Source: Pseudomonadota bacterium
GTDB taxonomy: Bacteria; Desulfobacterota; Anaeroferrophillalia; Anaeroferrophillales; Tharpellaceae
DNA length: 49,413 nt
Direction of reading: 5' to 3'
NCBI GenBank assembly: GCA_030641485.1
Contig: DAOWHJ010000159.1
Coordinates: 1-49,413, forward strand
Of the stretch, positions 7,797 to 17,277 are shown piece by piece; the stretch's first letter is position 1; each line of letters begins with the position of its first letter. The translations under genes and the position numbers were made by a program. Under the pieces are notes generated by a model. It did no database searches. It was not told the DNA's origin and saw nothing but the letters and a program-made list of their open reading frames with translations.

Positions 7797-9164
7797 ATGC
7801 ATAAAACTCCAAACCGTCAGAATCTAATGGCCGGAACTATCCGGCGCCTCTTGCAGCGCGAAGCTTGGCATAACATCCAAAATGTTATCGAGAAACTCTA
7901 TCCGGCCGACATCGCACTCACCATGCGCGAACTTGACGATAAGTTACGCTTGCTACTTTTCGAGCAGATAAAAGATCTCGATAAAGCGGGTGAAACTTTA
8001 AGTGAGCTCGACATCGAGATCGCCCTACCCCTGGTCCAGGCCCTGCCGGAAGAACGCACCGTCGCGATCTTTAAGGAGATGCCAGATGATGACCGGACTG
8101 AGATCATTGCCCTCCTACCCGAGGAGTTTGCACGTCAACTCCTCGACCAACTTGGCAGCGTTGAATCCCAGGACATAGAAACCCTGCTCAGCTATCCAGA
8201 TGACAGTGCGGGCCGGATCATGACAACCGATTTCTTTGCCTTGCGGGATGCAACCACAGCAACCGAAGCGATCGACATTATCCGGCGGCGGGGTGAAGAC
8301 GCTGAGACGGTCTTCTATATCTACGTTACCGACCCCTTGGGCCGCCTAACTGGAATTGTCTCCTTACGCAAACTGATTCTCACCCAACCCGAAACCCAGC
8401 TCAAAGATATCATCAACACCAATGTCGTCAAGGTTGATGTTCACACTGACCAGGAGTTGGTGGCCCAACAGGTTGAACGTTACAATATCTTAGCGATCCC
8501 GGTGGTCGATGATTCAGATATCCTTGTCGGGATTATCACGGTTGACGATATCATCGACGTTATCCGCCAAGAGGCAACTGAAGATATCTTCAGAATGGCA
8601 GGCTCCGATTCAGAGGAGATCGTCTACGCTGACAACATCTATAAAATTGCCCGAATCCGCCTGCCCTGGCTCCTGATCACCCTATTCGGTGGCATCGTCA
8701 CCGGCTACTTTATGTGGCTCTTTAAAGCCACCTTGGAAACGACCCTGACGCTGATTACTTTTGTCCCCGTCATTACCGGTATGGGCGGCAATGTCGGCAC
8801 TCAGTCCTCCCTAATCATTGTCCGCGGATTAGCCACGGGTCGAGTCACTATGGATTCTATCGCCAAGGTTATATGGCGTGAGGCCCGAATCGGCATCTTA
8901 ATGGGAATCATTTGTGGGGTTACGGTTGGCGTCATCGCCTTGGCATGGCACCATGAACCCCTGATCGGACTTGTGGTTGCAGTCGCCATGTCGGCATCAA
9001 TGACGGTCGCCGCCACCATGGGCGCCTTCGCCCCGACATTTTTCCATAAATTAGACATTGACCCGGCCATCGCCTCAGGACCGTTTGTAACCACCAGCAA
9101 TGACATTATCGGCATCCTGATCTATATGGCAACCGCCACTTTTTTTCTAAAGCACTTTTTTTAG
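7797..9164 (+). CDS. mgtE: Magnesium transporter MgtE
   Basis: MgtE is a homodimeric Mg2+-gated channel/transporter of the inner membrane. The 455 residues follow the family's order: a helical MgtE_N domain (about 25-135, with ALPEERTVAIFKEMPDDDRT), a CBS pair (about 135-260, SAGRIMTTDFFALRD and a second VVDDSDILVGIITVDDIIDV), and a C-terminal five-helix membrane domain (about 285-455). The pore-forming stretch FVPVITGMGGNVGTQSS is intact. The ribosome site is weak, and a second Met at residue 10 is possible. It ends 14 bp before recO, so they are probably cotranscribed. Confidence 0.96.
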   Translation: MHKTPNRQNLMAGTIRRLLQREAWHNIQNVIEKLYPADIALTMRELDDKLRLLLFEQIKDLDKAGETLSELDIEIALPLVQALPEERTVAIFKEMPDDDRTEIIALLPEEFARQLLDQLGSVESQDIETLLSYPDDSAGRIMTTDFFALRDATTATEAIDIIRRRGEDAETVFYIYVTDPLGRLTGIVSLRKLILTQPETQLKDIINTNVVKVDVHTDQELVAQQVERYNILAIPVVDDSDILVGIITVDDIIDVIRQEATEDIFRMAGSDSEEIVYADNIYKIARIRLPWLLITLFGGIVTGYFMWLFKATLETTLTLITFVPVITGMGGNVGTQSSLIIVRGLATGRVTMDSIAKVIWREARIGILMGIICGVTVGVIALAWHHEPLIGLVVAVAMSASMTVAATMGAFAPTFFHKLDIDPAIASGPFVTTSNDIIGILIYMATATFFLKHFF

Positions 9165-9178
9165 GACTATTAAAAAAG

Positions 9179-10030
9179 ATGCCTCGCGTCAAAGATAACG
9201 CTTTCATTATCAATAAAACCGACTATGGTGAAAGTGATATCATCATCACCCTCTTCTCCTTAAACCGCGGCAAAATCAGCTGCATTGCCAAAGGCGCAAA
9301 ACGGAGTCGGCGGCGCTTTCCCGGGTCTTTGGAGCTCTTCTCTTTAGTCTCAATTAACGGTTTCATCAAGCACCCCTTGGCCCTGACTCGAATTGACGAA
9401 TGCCAACTTTTAAAACCTTACTTAGCGATTCAAGATGAACTCAAGAGCTACCTCAACGGTTGCTATTTTCTCGAAATCATTAACCGCTGCTCAGCCGAGC
9501 GCCAGACCAACAAAACTCTTTTCAACCTTCTCGACGACCTTTTCACATTCCTCAGCGAGGTCCCGCACAACCGAAACTTTAATTGCCGAATTCGCCTTTT
9601 TGAGCTACAAATAATCACGTTGCTTGGATTCAAACCAGAACTCTCACGCTGCCTTGACTGTGGGATAGAACTCCACAGCGAGCACACCAAAGGTCAATTT
9701 TTCCTTTTCTCACCCCAAGCTGGGGGCCTCGTTTGCAACCACTGCCGACCCCGCCACCCTGCAGCATTTAATGTAAGCCAGGGGACTATTAATCTGCTTA
9801 ATCAAGCCCACAAACTTGACAACGAGCTCAGAAACAAGCTCAACTTTACCCCGCAAGTTGAGACCGAAAGCGCCAGGCTCTGCCGTGCCCTGCTCCGCTG
9901 GCACAGCGGCTACAATTTCAAGAGCCTGAAAGTATTAGAACGTTACGTTGACAATGATAATTTTTTTGCGCTCAACCGACCCCCAACAATCCAGCCAATC
10001 ACTTTAAATAAATATGGAGTCCAACAATGA
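9179..10030 (+). CDS. recO: DNA repair protein RecO
   Basis: RecO works with RecR in the RecF pathway, loading RecA onto SSB-coated gaps and annealing strands. The 283-residue protein starts PRVKDNAFIINKTDYGESDI, the N-terminal OB-fold signature, and has the G-A-K-R-S-R-R basic block near residue 40. A four-Cys zinc site is visible in the C-terminal domain (CLDCG near residue 158 and CNHC near residue 186). Length is slightly above the usual 240-260. The stop overlaps the glyQ start (ATGA), so translation is probably coupled. Confidence 0.95.
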   Translation: MPRVKDNAFIINKTDYGESDIIITLFSLNRGKISCIAKGAKRSRRRFPGSLELFSLVSINGFIKHPLALTRIDECQLLKPYLAIQDELKSYLNGCYFLEIINRCSAERQTNKTLFNLLDDLFTFLSEVPHNRNFNCRIRLFELQIITLLGFKPELSRCLDCGIELHSEHTKGQFFLFSPQAGGLVCNHCRPRHPAAFNVSQGTINLLNQAHKLDNELRNKLNFTPQVETESARLCRALLRWHSGYNFKSLKVLERYVDNDNFFALNRPPTIQPITLNKYGVQQ

Positions 10031-10896
10031 ATTTTCAAGATGTCATCCTTAATTTGGAACGCTACTGGGCCGACCACGGCTGCATCATTCAACAACCCTA
10101 CGACCTCGAAGTTGGAGCCGGAACCTTTAATCCGGCAACATTCTTGCGTTCACTGGGGCCGGAACCCTACAATGTTGCCTATGTTGAACCATCAAGAAGA
10201 CCAAGTGATGGTCGCTACGGGGAAAACCCCAACCGCCTGCAACACTACTATCAGTATCAAGTTATTCTTAAACCTTCGCCCGTAGAAATTCAGGAACTCT
10301 ATCTCGACAGTTTGAAATCTCTGGGAATTGATCCTTTGGACCATGATATACGCTTTGTCGAAGATGACTGGGAGTCACCAACCTTAGGGGCCTGGGGCCT
10401 GGGCTGGGAAGTCTGGCTCGATGGCATGGAGATCACCCAGTTCACTTACTTTCAACAGGTTGGTGGATTTGACCTAAAACCAATTCCGGGAGAAATAACC
10501 TACGGAATTGAGCGCATCGCGATGTATCTACAGGGAGTTGACAATGTCTACGACCTAAAATGGAACGATAAACTTCTTTATGGAGATATCCACCACCAAA
10601 ATGAAGTCGAGTGGTCAAGGTACAACTTTGAAGAGGCCGATGTCGAAATGCTCTTAGAGCTCTTCAATATGTACGAAAAAGAAGGAATTCGCCTGGCCGA
10701 AAAAGATTTTGTCCTGCCACTCTATGACTGCTGCTTAAAATGTTCTCACGTCTTCAACCTGCTCGATGCTCGCGGAGCAATCTCAGTTACAGAACGCACC
10801 AACTACATCGGCAGAGTCAGAAATCTCGCCAAACTCTCGGCCACAAACCATCTCAAACAACGAGAAGAGATGGGCTTCCCACTACTAAAACGATGA
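10027..10896 (+). CDS. glyQ: Glycine-tRNA ligase alpha subunit
   Basis: This is the catalytic alpha subunit of the bacterial alpha2beta2 glycyl-tRNA synthetase. The 289-residue sequence is very well conserved: NFQDVILNLERYWADHGCII at the start, then the QQPYDLEVGAGTFNPATFLR block and the class II core WEVWLDGMEITQFTYFQQVG. Length is normal (about 290-300). It overlaps recO by 4 nt. The beta-subunit gene glyS normally follows directly, but here the next gene is mltA on the opposite strand, 20 bp away. glyS must be elsewhere for the enzyme to function. Confidence 0.98.
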   Translation: MNFQDVILNLERYWADHGCIIQQPYDLEVGAGTFNPATFLRSLGPEPYNVAYVEPSRRPSDGRYGENPNRLQHYYQYQVILKPSPVEIQELYLDSLKSLGIDPLDHDIRFVEDDWESPTLGAWGLGWEVWLDGMEITQFTYFQQVGGFDLKPIPGEITYGIERIAMYLQGVDNVYDLKWNDKLLYGDIHHQNEVEWSRYNFEEADVEMLLELFNMYEKEGIRLAEKDFVLPLYDCCLKCSHVFNLLDARGAISVTERTNYIGRVRNLAKLSATNHLKQREEMGFPLLKR

Positions 10897-10916
10897 TAAC
10901 TTAGTAGAAACTGTAA

Positions 10917-12218
10917 CTATTCTGTTTTCGGCATCAGAACAAAGAGTCGGCCGGGCTGTTTCATGACTCCAGCCATAAGTTCGGCAGCGCGGTCGTCACC
11001 GCAATAGAGATCAACGCGATGGGGACCCTTGATGGCACCGCCGGTATCTTGATTTAGAACCAGGCGCTGATATTTTTGCCAACCGGTTAGCGCTCCAGAC
11101 GATGAAAACAACGGGCTTTCCGTTGCAACCCAAGCCAAAGCCCCACCCGGAAACACTTTACGATCGGTTGCAATTGAACGTTTGGCAGTAATTGGTACTT
11201 GGTAGCAGCCGACCGCATCCGGGGTTTTAAGCTGGCGGAAAAAGACATAACTGAGGTTAACCTTAAAAATTTCCGCTATCCGCTCCGGGTGGGCTTTAAT
11301 CCAGGCCCTGATGGCTGGCATAGAAACCTCTTCGCGGCGCATTAACCCCTGACGTATCAACCACCCGCCAATGCTACGATAACGCTGACCATTGGCGGCG
11401 CTATAGCCAACCATCATCGACTTCCCACTCTCTAAGCGAACCAATCCAGAACCCTGAATATGCAGAAAAAACCGGTCAACGTCATCATCTACCCATATAA
11501 GTTCAAGGTTCTGACCTTTTAATTTTTCTTCATAATCAATCTCAGCCCGGGAATAGTAGGGCACAACTTTACCGCCCCTTGACAAGCGTCCACGCAATAC
11601 TGGAAAACTCAATTCGGCTAAACTTGGTCCCAAGGGCAATCGCTCCAACCACGGCCATAATCTGCGCACCTGCTCTTGAAGCTCAAACTTACGCAAATCA
11701 ACGGTAACCAGATCGTTGGGCTTTTTATAAAGGGGGTAGCGATACTTCTCGTCCGGCCTTAGGGACCCACGCAAGGTCGGTACATAGTAGCCGGTAAAAA
11801 GTACCGGCTGCTCTTTTTTAGACCACGGCAAACAGCTGGATGAGACTGACTCCAGCAACTGAAATCGTTCCTGCAAAAATCGTCTAAGTTCAGGCAAACC
11901 AGGATTCTGATCAAGAAAATTGAGCAACTCATTTTGTGCAGCAATCACCTTATCAACCCTGACAATCTCTACCCCATAATCAAATGTACGCTCAGCCGGT
12001 AGTTTTTCCAAATAGATGAGATTTCGCTCGAGGGCTAAGCGCAACGATTGCAAATTAAGATCATCTGACAACTCCGGCCAGGCATTTTGCGCTATTAACT
12101 GCAACCTTGGTTTAGAACAAATAAGGGTCGGACAGTGCAAATAAAAGAGGGCAATAGAGATAGACATTAGACCTAAAGAGAGGAGTAGCAGTAAAACAGG
12201 TCGGCGACGAAACCCCAT
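10917..12218 (-). CDS. mltA: Membrane-bound lytic murein transglycosylase A (MltA family)
   Basis: MltA cleaves peptidoglycan between MurNAc and GlcNAc, forming 1,6-anhydro ends, and acts at the outer membrane or in the periplasm. The 433 residues show an N-terminal hydrophobic anchor (VLLLLLSLGLMSISIALFYL), the MltA barrel domain (about 150-330; PVLFTGYYVPTLRGS and HIQGSGLVRLESGK), and the 3D domain at the C-terminus (DTGGAIKGPHRVDLYCGDD) with the catalytic Asp motif. The end MKQPGRLFVLMPK is family-typical. A standard lipobox is not evident, so it may be held by an uncleaved anchor. It converges on glyQ and diverges from clpS. Confidence 0.93.
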   Translation of the reverse strand: MGFRRRPVLLLLLSLGLMSISIALFYLHCPTLICSKPRLQLIAQNAWPELSDDLNLQSLRLALERNLIYLEKLPAERTFDYGVEIVRVDKVIAAQNELLNFLDQNPGLPELRRFLQERFQLLESVSSSCLPWSKKEQPVLFTGYYVPTLRGSLRPDEKYRYPLYKKPNDLVTVDLRKFELQEQVRRLWPWLERLPLGPSLAELSFPVLRGRLSRGGKVVPYYSRAEIDYEEKLKGQNLELIWVDDDVDRFFLHIQGSGLVRLESGKSMMVGYSAANGQRYRSIGGWLIRQGLMRREEVSMPAIRAWIKAHPERIAEIFKVNLSYVFFRQLKTPDAVGCYQVPITAKRSIATDRKVFPGGALAWVATESPLFSSSGALTGWQKYQRLVLNQDTGGAIKGPHRVDLYCGDDRAAELMAGVMKQPGRLFVLMPKTE

Positions 12219-12268
12219 ATAGCAAATCCATGAATTGTTATAAAAGTGAAATAAACAACATTTTTCTC

Positions 12269-12296
12269 TTGCATTTTACGGTCAACTCACCATAAA
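12269..12296 (+). promoter_or_regulatory. Candidate sigma-70 promoter for clpS-clpA
   Basis: TTGCAT (12269-12274) and CATAAA (12291-12296) are separated by 16 nt, about 115 nt before the chosen clpS start. The match is moderate (5/6 and 4/6). A second weaker pair starts at TTGATA just downstream. Confidence 0.35.
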
Positions 12297-12412
12297 AAGC
12301 AAGTAAAATTGATAATCTACTATTTTACCCGTGTAAATATTCAGCTTGCTGTAGCTTGCAGTTAAGTCACATCGAAAATTGGCGAACTTTGCTGTCGCCC
12401 CCAGAGGAATTT

Positions 12413-12727
12413 GTGAGCGAAATCGAATTTGACAATTTAAGCGAAATTTTAGATGAGCACCAAGAGCGCCTCATGGAGCCGCCACTCTATAGGGTTCTAA
12501 TTCATAACGATCACTACACCTCAATGGAGTTTGTCGTCGAAATTTTGCAAGAGGTTTTTCATTATGAGGGGGCTCAAGCCGAGCAGATCATGATGATGGT
12601 TCACCGCCAGGGAGTTGGTTGTTGTGGTGAATATGAACGGCAAATTGCCGAAAGCAAAGTTGCAAATGTCAGCCAACGAGCCACAAAAGCTGGTTTCCCG
12701 TTGCGTTGTACAATGGAAAAACTATGA
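12413..12727 (+). CDS. clpS: ATP-dependent Clp protease adaptor ClpS
   Basis: ClpS binds the N-terminal domain of ClpA and delivers N-degron substrates to ClpAP. The start chosen is a GTG with GAGGA 4-5 nt upstream, giving 104 residues, the usual family length. An upstream in-frame TTG at 12356 lacks a ribosome site. The core YRVLIHNDHYTSMEFVVEIL is intact: the N-D-x-Y-T-x-M-E-F-V block lines the N-degron pocket. The MMMVHRQGVG and LRCTMEKL segments match the helix and C-terminus of the family. It overlaps clpA by 4 nt (ATGA). Confidence 0.94.
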   Translation: MSEIEFDNLSEILDEHQERLMEPPLYRVLIHNDHYTSMEFVVEILQEVFHYEGAQAEQIMMMVHRQGVGCCGEYERQIAESKVANVSQRATKAGFPLRCTMEKL

Positions 12728-15039
12728 TAAATCAAGATTTTGAACAGACCATTGTCGCCGCTTTCCGTGAAGCCAAAACCCGGGAGCATGAATATTTGAC
12801 AATCGAACACCTTCTCTACGCCATCCTCCAGAATGAAAGTGGCCGTGAAATCATTGAAGAGTGTGACGGCAACATCACCACCTTAATCGCCCGGCTCGAA
12901 AATTACTTCTCGGCCAAAATGCCGAAGCTCAAAAACGGCAACCACGACAACCCGACCGAGACCATCGCCTTTCAACGGCTGATCCAACGCACCTTGATTC
13001 AGGTGCAGATGTCAGAAAAACCGGAAGCAGAAATCGGTGACCTGATCGCCTCAATTTTTGCTGAAGATGAAAGTTATGCCTGTTTTTTTCTCCAGGAACA
13101 AGATATCAGCCGATTAGATATACTGCGTCTTATTTCGCGTGATGATGAGAGTGCAGCCAACCCCATCGACCCCAAGTTCCCGACTACCGATGAGCGCGCA
13201 ACAGGTCCTGCTTTTCAAGCACCAGACCCAAGCCCTGAAGAGATAGATAAAGACCAGAAGAATAAGCAGCCAGAACCAAGCAACCCCTTGAAAAACTTCA
13301 CCATTGATTTGAAGGCCAAAGCTCAGGCCGGTGCTATTGACCCGCTTATCGGCCGCCATAAGGAGATGCAAAGAACCCTACAGGTCCTTTGTCGTCGGCA
13401 GAAGAATAACCCCCTATTTATCGGTGAACCTGGAGTTGGTAAAACGGCGATGGCTGAAGGACTAGCTCTACACCTTATCCACGGAACCACCCCTGAGCCT
13501 CTGCTCGACTACGAGATCTATGCCCTCGATTTAGGTGCGGTTATCGCCGGGACTAAATATCGCGGCCAATTTGAGGAGCGCCTTAAAGGGGTAATAAAAG
13601 AGCTTGAAAAAAAGAGTAAAGTCATTCTTTTTATCGATGAGATCCACACCCTAGTCGGGGCTGGTGCAACCAGCGGTGGTTCTATGGATGCGGCCAACAT
13701 CTTAAAACCGATCTTGGCCGCCGGCCATATCCGCTGTATCGGCTCCACCACTGACGATGAATATAAGCAGAATTTCAACAAAGATCGAGCTCTGGCCCGA
13801 CGTTTCCAACCAATCCCTCTGACTGAACCCAGTGTTGCAGAAACCGTGGCTATCCTGAAAGGGGTGGTGTCAGGCTTTGAAGAACATCACCGGGTGCGCT
13901 ATAGTAGGGCGGCAATAAAAGCTGCGGCAGAACTCTCCGCTCGCTATATCAACGATCGTTGCCTGCCGGATAAGGCGATTGATGTTATCGATGAAGCGGC
14001 AGCAGCTGCACGTCTGGCCTGTGGCAACAATGAAATTCGCACAATCACGGTACCCGAGATCGAAAGAGTGGTTTCGCAGATTGCAAAAGTCCCGGTGACC
14101 AAGGTAACAAGTAACAATGCAAACCGTCTGGCCCGCCTTGATGACCATCTTAAAAACCAGATTTTTGGCCAAGACGAAGCAATTGCCGCCCTTTTTCGCG
14201 CCCTCAAAAGAGCCCACGCCGGCCTTAATCAACCAGACAGACCTTTAGGCTCTTTTCTCTTCACCGGCCCCACCGGGGTTGGAAAAACCGAAATCTGCCG
14301 CCAGGCTGCCGCACGCTTAGGTATAGAACTTATTCGTTTTGACATGAGTGAATACATGGAAAAACACGCGGTCGCCCGACTGATCGGGGCCCCACCCGGC
14401 TATGTTGGCTATGAACAAGGTGGACTTTTGACCGAACAGATCAGAAAAACCCCGCACGCTTTGGTTCTTTTAGATGAGATCGATAAAGCTCACCCTGATA
14501 TTTTTGGCATTCTGCTGCAAATCATGGATTATGCGACACTGACCGACAACAACGGCAAAAAAGCTGATTTTCGCCATACTATCTTGATTATGACCAGCAA
14601 TGCCGGGGCCCGCGAAATGGCCGCTAATTCTATAGGTTTCGGTGATTCCGGGAATGACAACCCCCAAAACAAGGGGAAAAAAGCACTCGAAAAACTCTTC
14701 ACGCCGGAATTTCGTAACCGCCTCGATGAAACCATATTCTTCCACCCCTTAAATGAGAAAATCATGCTCCAGGTGGTCGATAAATTTATCGCCAGGTTTG
14801 ACAACTTCCTCAAACCCCGAAAAGTTAAACTTTCGGTCAGCAATCCGGTACGTAAATGGCTGGCAAAAAACGGCTTTGATCCAAAATTCGGCGCCCGCCC
14901 CTTAGAACGCTTGATTCAGAACAAAATCAAGGACCCTCTGGCCGATGAGCTTCTTTTCGGAAACCTGAAACAGGGAGGAGAGGCAAACGTAGTCATGAAA
15001 GGAGACAACCCTGAGATTAAAACAGCAAAGAACCGATAG
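12724..15039 (+). CDS. clpA: ATP-dependent Clp protease ATPase subunit ClpA
   Basis: ClpA is a hexameric AAA+ unfoldase that feeds substrates into ClpP. The ATG at 12724 overlaps the clpS stop and gives 771 residues. The N-domain (about 1-145) is followed by D1 with Walker A GEPGVGKTAMAEG (about residue 233) and Walker B ILFIDEIHTLVGAGA, then D2 with Walker A GPTGVGKTE (about residue 514), DMSEYMEKHAVARLIGAPPG and LLDEIDKAHPDI. The ClpP-binding IGF tripeptide is present in NSIGFGDSG. There is no coiled-coil M domain, so it is ClpA and not ClpB. The clpSA pair is the standard arrangement. Confidence 0.97.
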   Translation: MINQDFEQTIVAAFREAKTREHEYLTIEHLLYAILQNESGREIIEECDGNITTLIARLENYFSAKMPKLKNGNHDNPTETIAFQRLIQRTLIQVQMSEKPEAEIGDLIASIFAEDESYACFFLQEQDISRLDILRLISRDDESAANPIDPKFPTTDERATGPAFQAPDPSPEEIDKDQKNKQPEPSNPLKNFTIDLKAKAQAGAIDPLIGRHKEMQRTLQVLCRRQKNNPLFIGEPGVGKTAMAEGLALHLIHGTTPEPLLDYEIYALDLGAVIAGTKYRGQFEERLKGVIKELEKKSKVILFIDEIHTLVGAGATSGGSMDAANILKPILAAGHIRCIGSTTDDEYKQNFNKDRALARRFQPIPLTEPSVAETVAILKGVVSGFEEHHRVRYSRAAIKAAAELSARYINDRCLPDKAIDVIDEAAAAARLACGNNEIRTITVPEIERVVSQIAKVPVTKVTSNNANRLARLDDHLKNQIFGQDEAIAALFRALKRAHAGLNQPDRPLGSFLFTGPTGVGKTEICRQAAARLGIELIRFDMSEYMEKHAVARLIGAPPGYVGYEQGGLLTEQIRKTPHALVLLDEIDKAHPDIFGILLQIMDYATLTDNNGKKADFRHTILIMTSNAGAREMAANSIGFGDSGNDNPQNKGKKALEKLFTPEFRNRLDETIFFHPLNEKIMLQVVDKFIARFDNFLKPRKVKLSVSNPVRKWLAKNGFDPKFGARPLERLIQNKIKDPLADELLFGNLKQGGEANVVMKGDNPEIKTAKNR

Positions 15040-15055
15040 GGAAACTTCTCTTCAT

Positions 15056-15092
15056 GACTGCCTTGAAATTTTATTTTTCAAGGCAGTCTTTT
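15056..15092 (+). terminator. Rho-independent terminator after clpA
   Basis: Arms GACTGCCTTGAAA (15056-15068) and its complement (15076-15088) form a 13-bp stem with a 7-nt loop, followed by a short T-run, 16 bp after the clpA stop. Confidence 0.85.
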
Positions 15093-15161
15093 ACTATGCT
15101 CTGAAAAAAATAGAAGCATGGGCAAATGACTCCGCAAAACTGAAACAACGGTAAGCACTCG

Positions 15162-16874
15162 TCATTGCACCGTCAGCCGATCAACAGTTAGACTGCCGTC
15201 TGCAATCGTCAGACTACCGATAACATTCGTCACTCCAACCTGAGCGTTGAAACTAGAATCAAAACCACCACCCAAAATGATACAAATGGGATTGTCAAAA
15301 AGTAGCATTTCAGAGTAATTGCCAATCTGCACCGACACCGAATCTCCATCAAAAGCACTGTCATAGGCACTTTGAATGACATCACAATAATCAGGTGTCG
15401 ACCAATCAATTCTAACAGTATCGGTCTCTGCAGGACCAAAATTACCAAAATCCTTATCGACCGCGTGTTCTCCAAAACCAAGTAGAACCGTATGGGTGCC
15501 CGCAACCTGAACAATGGGGGCCAGGTGAATGACAGTCATCGCCACATGCGTCATTCCGGAGTAATCGCCACCCCAGGTCATTGAGTGCTGCAAATTATTC
15601 CAGGTGTCATGGATATAGATGGTCTGAGTTGCATCGTCATAACCAACCCCGATCATCGTATGACCGGTAACATGAACTAAAACCGGATAGCCATTATCGA
15701 TTTCATCCTTAAAATCATTAAAAGAGAAACCACCAAGAGCAACAATATCAATTTTCTGGTTATAATTTTCCAGGACTGTATAGCCCCGTGACTCGGCGAA
15801 GAGGCGCAAACCATGACAAAGGGCAGTTTGCGGCAAACCATAACTTGACGAGGGGATATAATCATACAGCTTAGAAGCTCCCGAACTCCAATAGACCGTC
15901 GAACCATCAGTGTTATGATCCCTGACTGCATCACCAGTAAAATCCCATTTCCACTGGTTGGTACCCATGTAATCAGCCGTACAGCCACCCCAGGTATGTT
16001 CAACACCTGCACTCTCCCAAGGATCAGGACCGGAGGAGCCATAACTTATCCAGTAGTCATCAACATGTCCTGCTCCTGTACGGCCATCAAAACCGTCCAT
16101 AGTTGCAATTATCGAACAAGAACCACTAATCGGCGCACTCGGGTTCTGCCCTTGCCCAAGATCAGAGAGTGGGGCAACCCCACCATTAGTCGGCCCATTG
16201 TACATATTACTGTAACCGGTACGATCATAATAGCCAAAAAGCATCCCGGCAGCAGTCGCGGAACAACCATAGGTCCAACGTGAGGTCGGAACATTACTTA
16301 ATTTAACTGCTGAACGGGGGAATTGGAGCACCGCAGTCCGAGCAAACCCAGGCGGCGGGGTCGGCGGACTGTCGATCACCGTATATTCAATCTCTCTGCG
16401 CTCATCATCTGAAAGTTCGTCAGATATTGTCGACGGAGCCCTCATAAAACTGGAACTTGCAGGAATTTCAGGAAAAGTCTGGGTCCATCCCTCCTGCTGG
16501 ACCTCAGCAATTACATAGGTACCAGCATCTAAGTTGGTTAGCGTGTAACTACCAGACTGGTCCGTGCTTGAATAGGGCTCACCATCATCCCAATTGCCAT
16601 TAAGGTTGCTATCGACGTATATTTTCCAATTAGACAATCCGGGCTCTCCCGTATCCCACTCTCCATCACTATCATAGTCATTCCATTTTACTCCAGAAAT
16701 TTGCCCCGACACGACCGTCACCAAATTCGGTGCAACCTCATAATTGTAACTATTGGATTCAGCTAATGCCGGTGCAAATTGTATGAAAACTAAACTGCAA
16801 CAACTGAGAACAAAGATTGTGCCCCGTTGTAAACCCGCAAATAAACCTGGTACTAAATATCCCATTTGACCCAC
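15162..16874 (-). CDS. Exported SdrB-domain / C39-like papain-fold protein
   Basis: This 570-residue protein is predicted to be secreted or surface-bound; its exact role is unknown. After a hydrophobic signal (about 12-37, IFVLSCCSLVFIQFAPALAE) comes an SdrB-type Ca-binding beta domain (about 57-128; SGVKWNDYDSDGEWDTGEPG and DLNGNWDDGEP-like Asp/Asn loops). The middle (about 195-445) resembles C39-family cysteine peptidases: WTYGCSATAAGMLFGYYD with the candidate Cys, VHVTGHTMIGVGYDD with the candidate His, and IHDTW with the Asp. The C-terminus (about 475-570) has a beta-helix-like block (GGGFDSSFNAQVGVTNVIGS). No transporter or operon partner is next to it. The peptidase activity is an inference from the triad only. 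Confidence 0.75.
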   Translation of the reverse strand: MGQMGYLVPGLFAGLQRGTIFVLSCCSLVFIQFAPALAESNSYNYEVAPNLVTVVSGQISGVKWNDYDSDGEWDTGEPGLSNWKIYVDSNLNGNWDDGEPYSSTDQSGSYTLTNLDAGTYVIAEVQQEGWTQTFPEIPASSSFMRAPSTISDELSDDERREIEYTVIDSPPTPPPGFARTAVLQFPRSAVKLSNVPTSRWTYGCSATAAGMLFGYYDRTGYSNMYNGPTNGGVAPLSDLGQGQNPSAPISGSCSIIATMDGFDGRTGAGHVDDYWISYGSSGPDPWESAGVEHTWGGCTADYMGTNQWKWDFTGDAVRDHNTDGSTVYWSSGASKLYDYIPSSSYGLPQTALCHGLRLFAESRGYTVLENYNQKIDIVALGGFSFNDFKDEIDNGYPVLVHVTGHTMIGVGYDDATQTIYIHDTWNNLQHSMTWGGDYSGMTHVAMTVIHLAPIVQVAGTHTVLLGFGEHAVDKDFGNFGPAETDTVRIDWSTPDYCDVIQSAYDSAFDGDSVSVQIGNYSEMLLFDNPICIILGGGFDSSFNAQVGVTNVIGSLTIADGSLTVDRLTVQ

Positions 16875-16956
16875 CTCAACTACCTTTTAATACTTTACTC
16901 CTTTTCTAATATACAATGAACATACCAACCCCTTTCCCAATTTCAAATTTCCAGCC

Positions 16957-16991
16957 AAAAAAAAGGGGGAGCTGCTGCCCCCCTTTTTTTT
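16957..16991 (-). terminator. Rho-independent terminator, probably for glnS
   Basis: Eight A, five G, loop, six C, eight T: a strong stem with T-runs on both strands. It lies between the start of the SdrB-C39 gene and the glnS stop, about 290 nt past the latter. The 16992-17277 stretch before it holds no recognised gene. Confidence 0.75.
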
Positions 16992-17277
16992 AATAACTAA
17001 TAAATTACAAGTAACTACTTAGCAAGTTTCTAAAAGCTTAAGCCATCCATTCATTGCACTCACTAAAAGACACAAAGTTCACTGAGACCAAAAGTGCTGA
17101 TTCTTGCAGTAAAAAAGATTCTGACTTTACGGTTACAATTTAAATCACTTTAATATTTCCCTTAAAATACTCCAGTTTCTCGACAAACTTGTTACTCAAA
17201 TACATTAATGGAATACTAAGCTCACCATGACCCAACTATTGCCACGCAAGTTTAATTGCAACCGGCCTGGCACAATT

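Noticed and set aside
17138..17277. Short minus-strand frames after glnS (e.g. MYLSNKFVEKLEYF)
   Set aside because: About 20 codons, no ribosome site; could be a gene remnant but nothing supports it.
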